NCBI GenBank assembly: GCA_947165405.1
Contig: CAMVAG010000126.1
Coordinates: 1 to 6,020, forward strand
From: an uncultured Selenomonadales bacterium
Lineage (GTDB): Bacteria; Bacillota; Negativicutes; Selenomonadales; Selenomonadaceae
Reading direction: 5' to 3'
DNA length: 6,020 nucleotides
Positions 5,804-6,020 of this stretch are shown here, piece after piece (position 1 is the stretch's first letter; the number at the start of each line of letters is the position of its first letter). Both the position numbers and the translations under genes were made by a program. Under the pieces are notes generated by a model. That model did no database searches. It had not been told where the DNA came from and worked only from the letters and a program-made list of their open reading frames with translations.

Positions 5804-6020
5804 TTAAATATACTTTTTGCGGCTTATCCTGTCAAACGAAAAATTTAATGCTTGAGGCGTTGCGCGATTTCCGTTCAAATGAATTGCGGCGTTCGTCGCG
5901 AACTGCATTGACGACGCGGCGTAACCCGCTTGCAAGGTGTTGGCTCCGTCCTGCATGAACGCCAAATCAATCGGCTGTTGCGTGTAAAATTTTTTCGCGA
6001 AGTCTTCGGGGATTATCAAG
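5804..6020 (-). CDS. C-terminal end of an unrecognised protein (5' end outside window)
   Basis: An open frame of 71 codons plus a TAA stop (5806-5804) reaches the window edge; the gene probably begins beyond it. The first complete codon at the edge is TTG, which could in principle be a start, but no ribosome binding site can be seen. The visible part is rich in Ala, Gln, Asn and Phe (for example LQAGYAASSMQFATNAAIHL) and ends in a basic ISRKKYI. There is no signal peptide, membrane segment or motif that I recognise, so I assign no function. It is on the same strand as the reductase, 51 bases before it, and carries the reductase promoter in its last codons. Codon use resembles its neighbours. 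Confidence 0.6.
   Translation of the reverse strand, partial: LIIPEDFAKKFYTQQPIDLAFMQDGANTLQAGYAASSMQFATNAAIHLNGNRATPQALNFSFDRISRKKYI
5807..5835 (-). promoter_or_regulatory. Sigma-A-type promoter of the aldo/keto reductase, inside the preceding gene
   Basis: The minus strand has a perfect TTGACA (5835-5830), a 17-base spacer and TATATT (5812-5807, five of six to TATAAT). Both boxes lie within the last ten codons of the upstream gene. The predicted start is near 5800, leaving an untranslated leader of about 48 bases. Confidence 0.8.

Noticed and set aside
1..6020. CRISPR arrays, tRNA or rRNA genes, insertion sequences, toxin-antitoxin pairs
   Set aside because: I looked for them on both strands and found no supporting repeats, cloverleaf, transposase or paired small genes.

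Overview
All recognisable genes lie on the minus strand and read from high to low coordinates. The window holds the conserved bacterial rimP-nusA-ylxR-infB block (ribosome maturation, transcription elongation, RNA binding, translation initiation), preceded by a separately promoted ferredoxin-type aldo/keto reductase. The gene order, GGAGG-type ribosome binding sites, sigma-A-like promoters, frequent TTG starts, a NusA without C-terminal acidic repeats and a two-[4Fe-4S] oxidoreductase point to an anaerobic member of the Firmicutes (Bacillota). GC content is moderate. The Negativicutes are a reasonable guess for the class, but the window does not prove it.

Layout, in transcription order. Positions 6020-5804 hold the C-terminal end of an unrecognised protein that enters from outside the window. 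A near-consensus promoter inside its last codons (5807-5835) serves the aldo/keto reductase (5752-4628). The reductase has an intact D-Y-K-H tetrad and eight cysteines for two [4Fe-4S] clusters. Positions 4627-4431 are a 197-base intergenic region with a second near-consensus promoter (4586-4614) and a roughly 150-base leader. The leader holds a strong but apparently ownerless Shine-Dalgarno sequence and two hairpins with interchangeable arms. It ends at rimP (4430-3987, TTG start). nusA follows (3961-2813, TTG start), then ylxR overlapping it by one base (2813-2523). infB (from 2495) runs off the left edge, lacking about the last 50 residues.

How the genes fit together: RimP matures the 30S subunit, NusA controls pausing, termination and antitermination, YlxR/RnpM is a small RNA-binding protein, and IF-2 places initiator tRNA on the 30S subunit. 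They are spaced as one operon (25 nt, overlap, 27 nt) from the leader promoter. The ylxQ (L7Ae-like) gene often found between ylxR and infB in Firmicutes is absent.

The points most worth a second look are the rimP leader (alternative pairing, and an SD placed before either an ATT-start ORF or a TTG-TAA start-stop) and the IF-2 linker. The linker is about 240 residues long and switches abruptly from lysine-only to arginine-rich at a run of eight glutamines. I see no mobile element, CRISPR array, tRNA or rRNA, and no convincing new defence or biosynthetic system.
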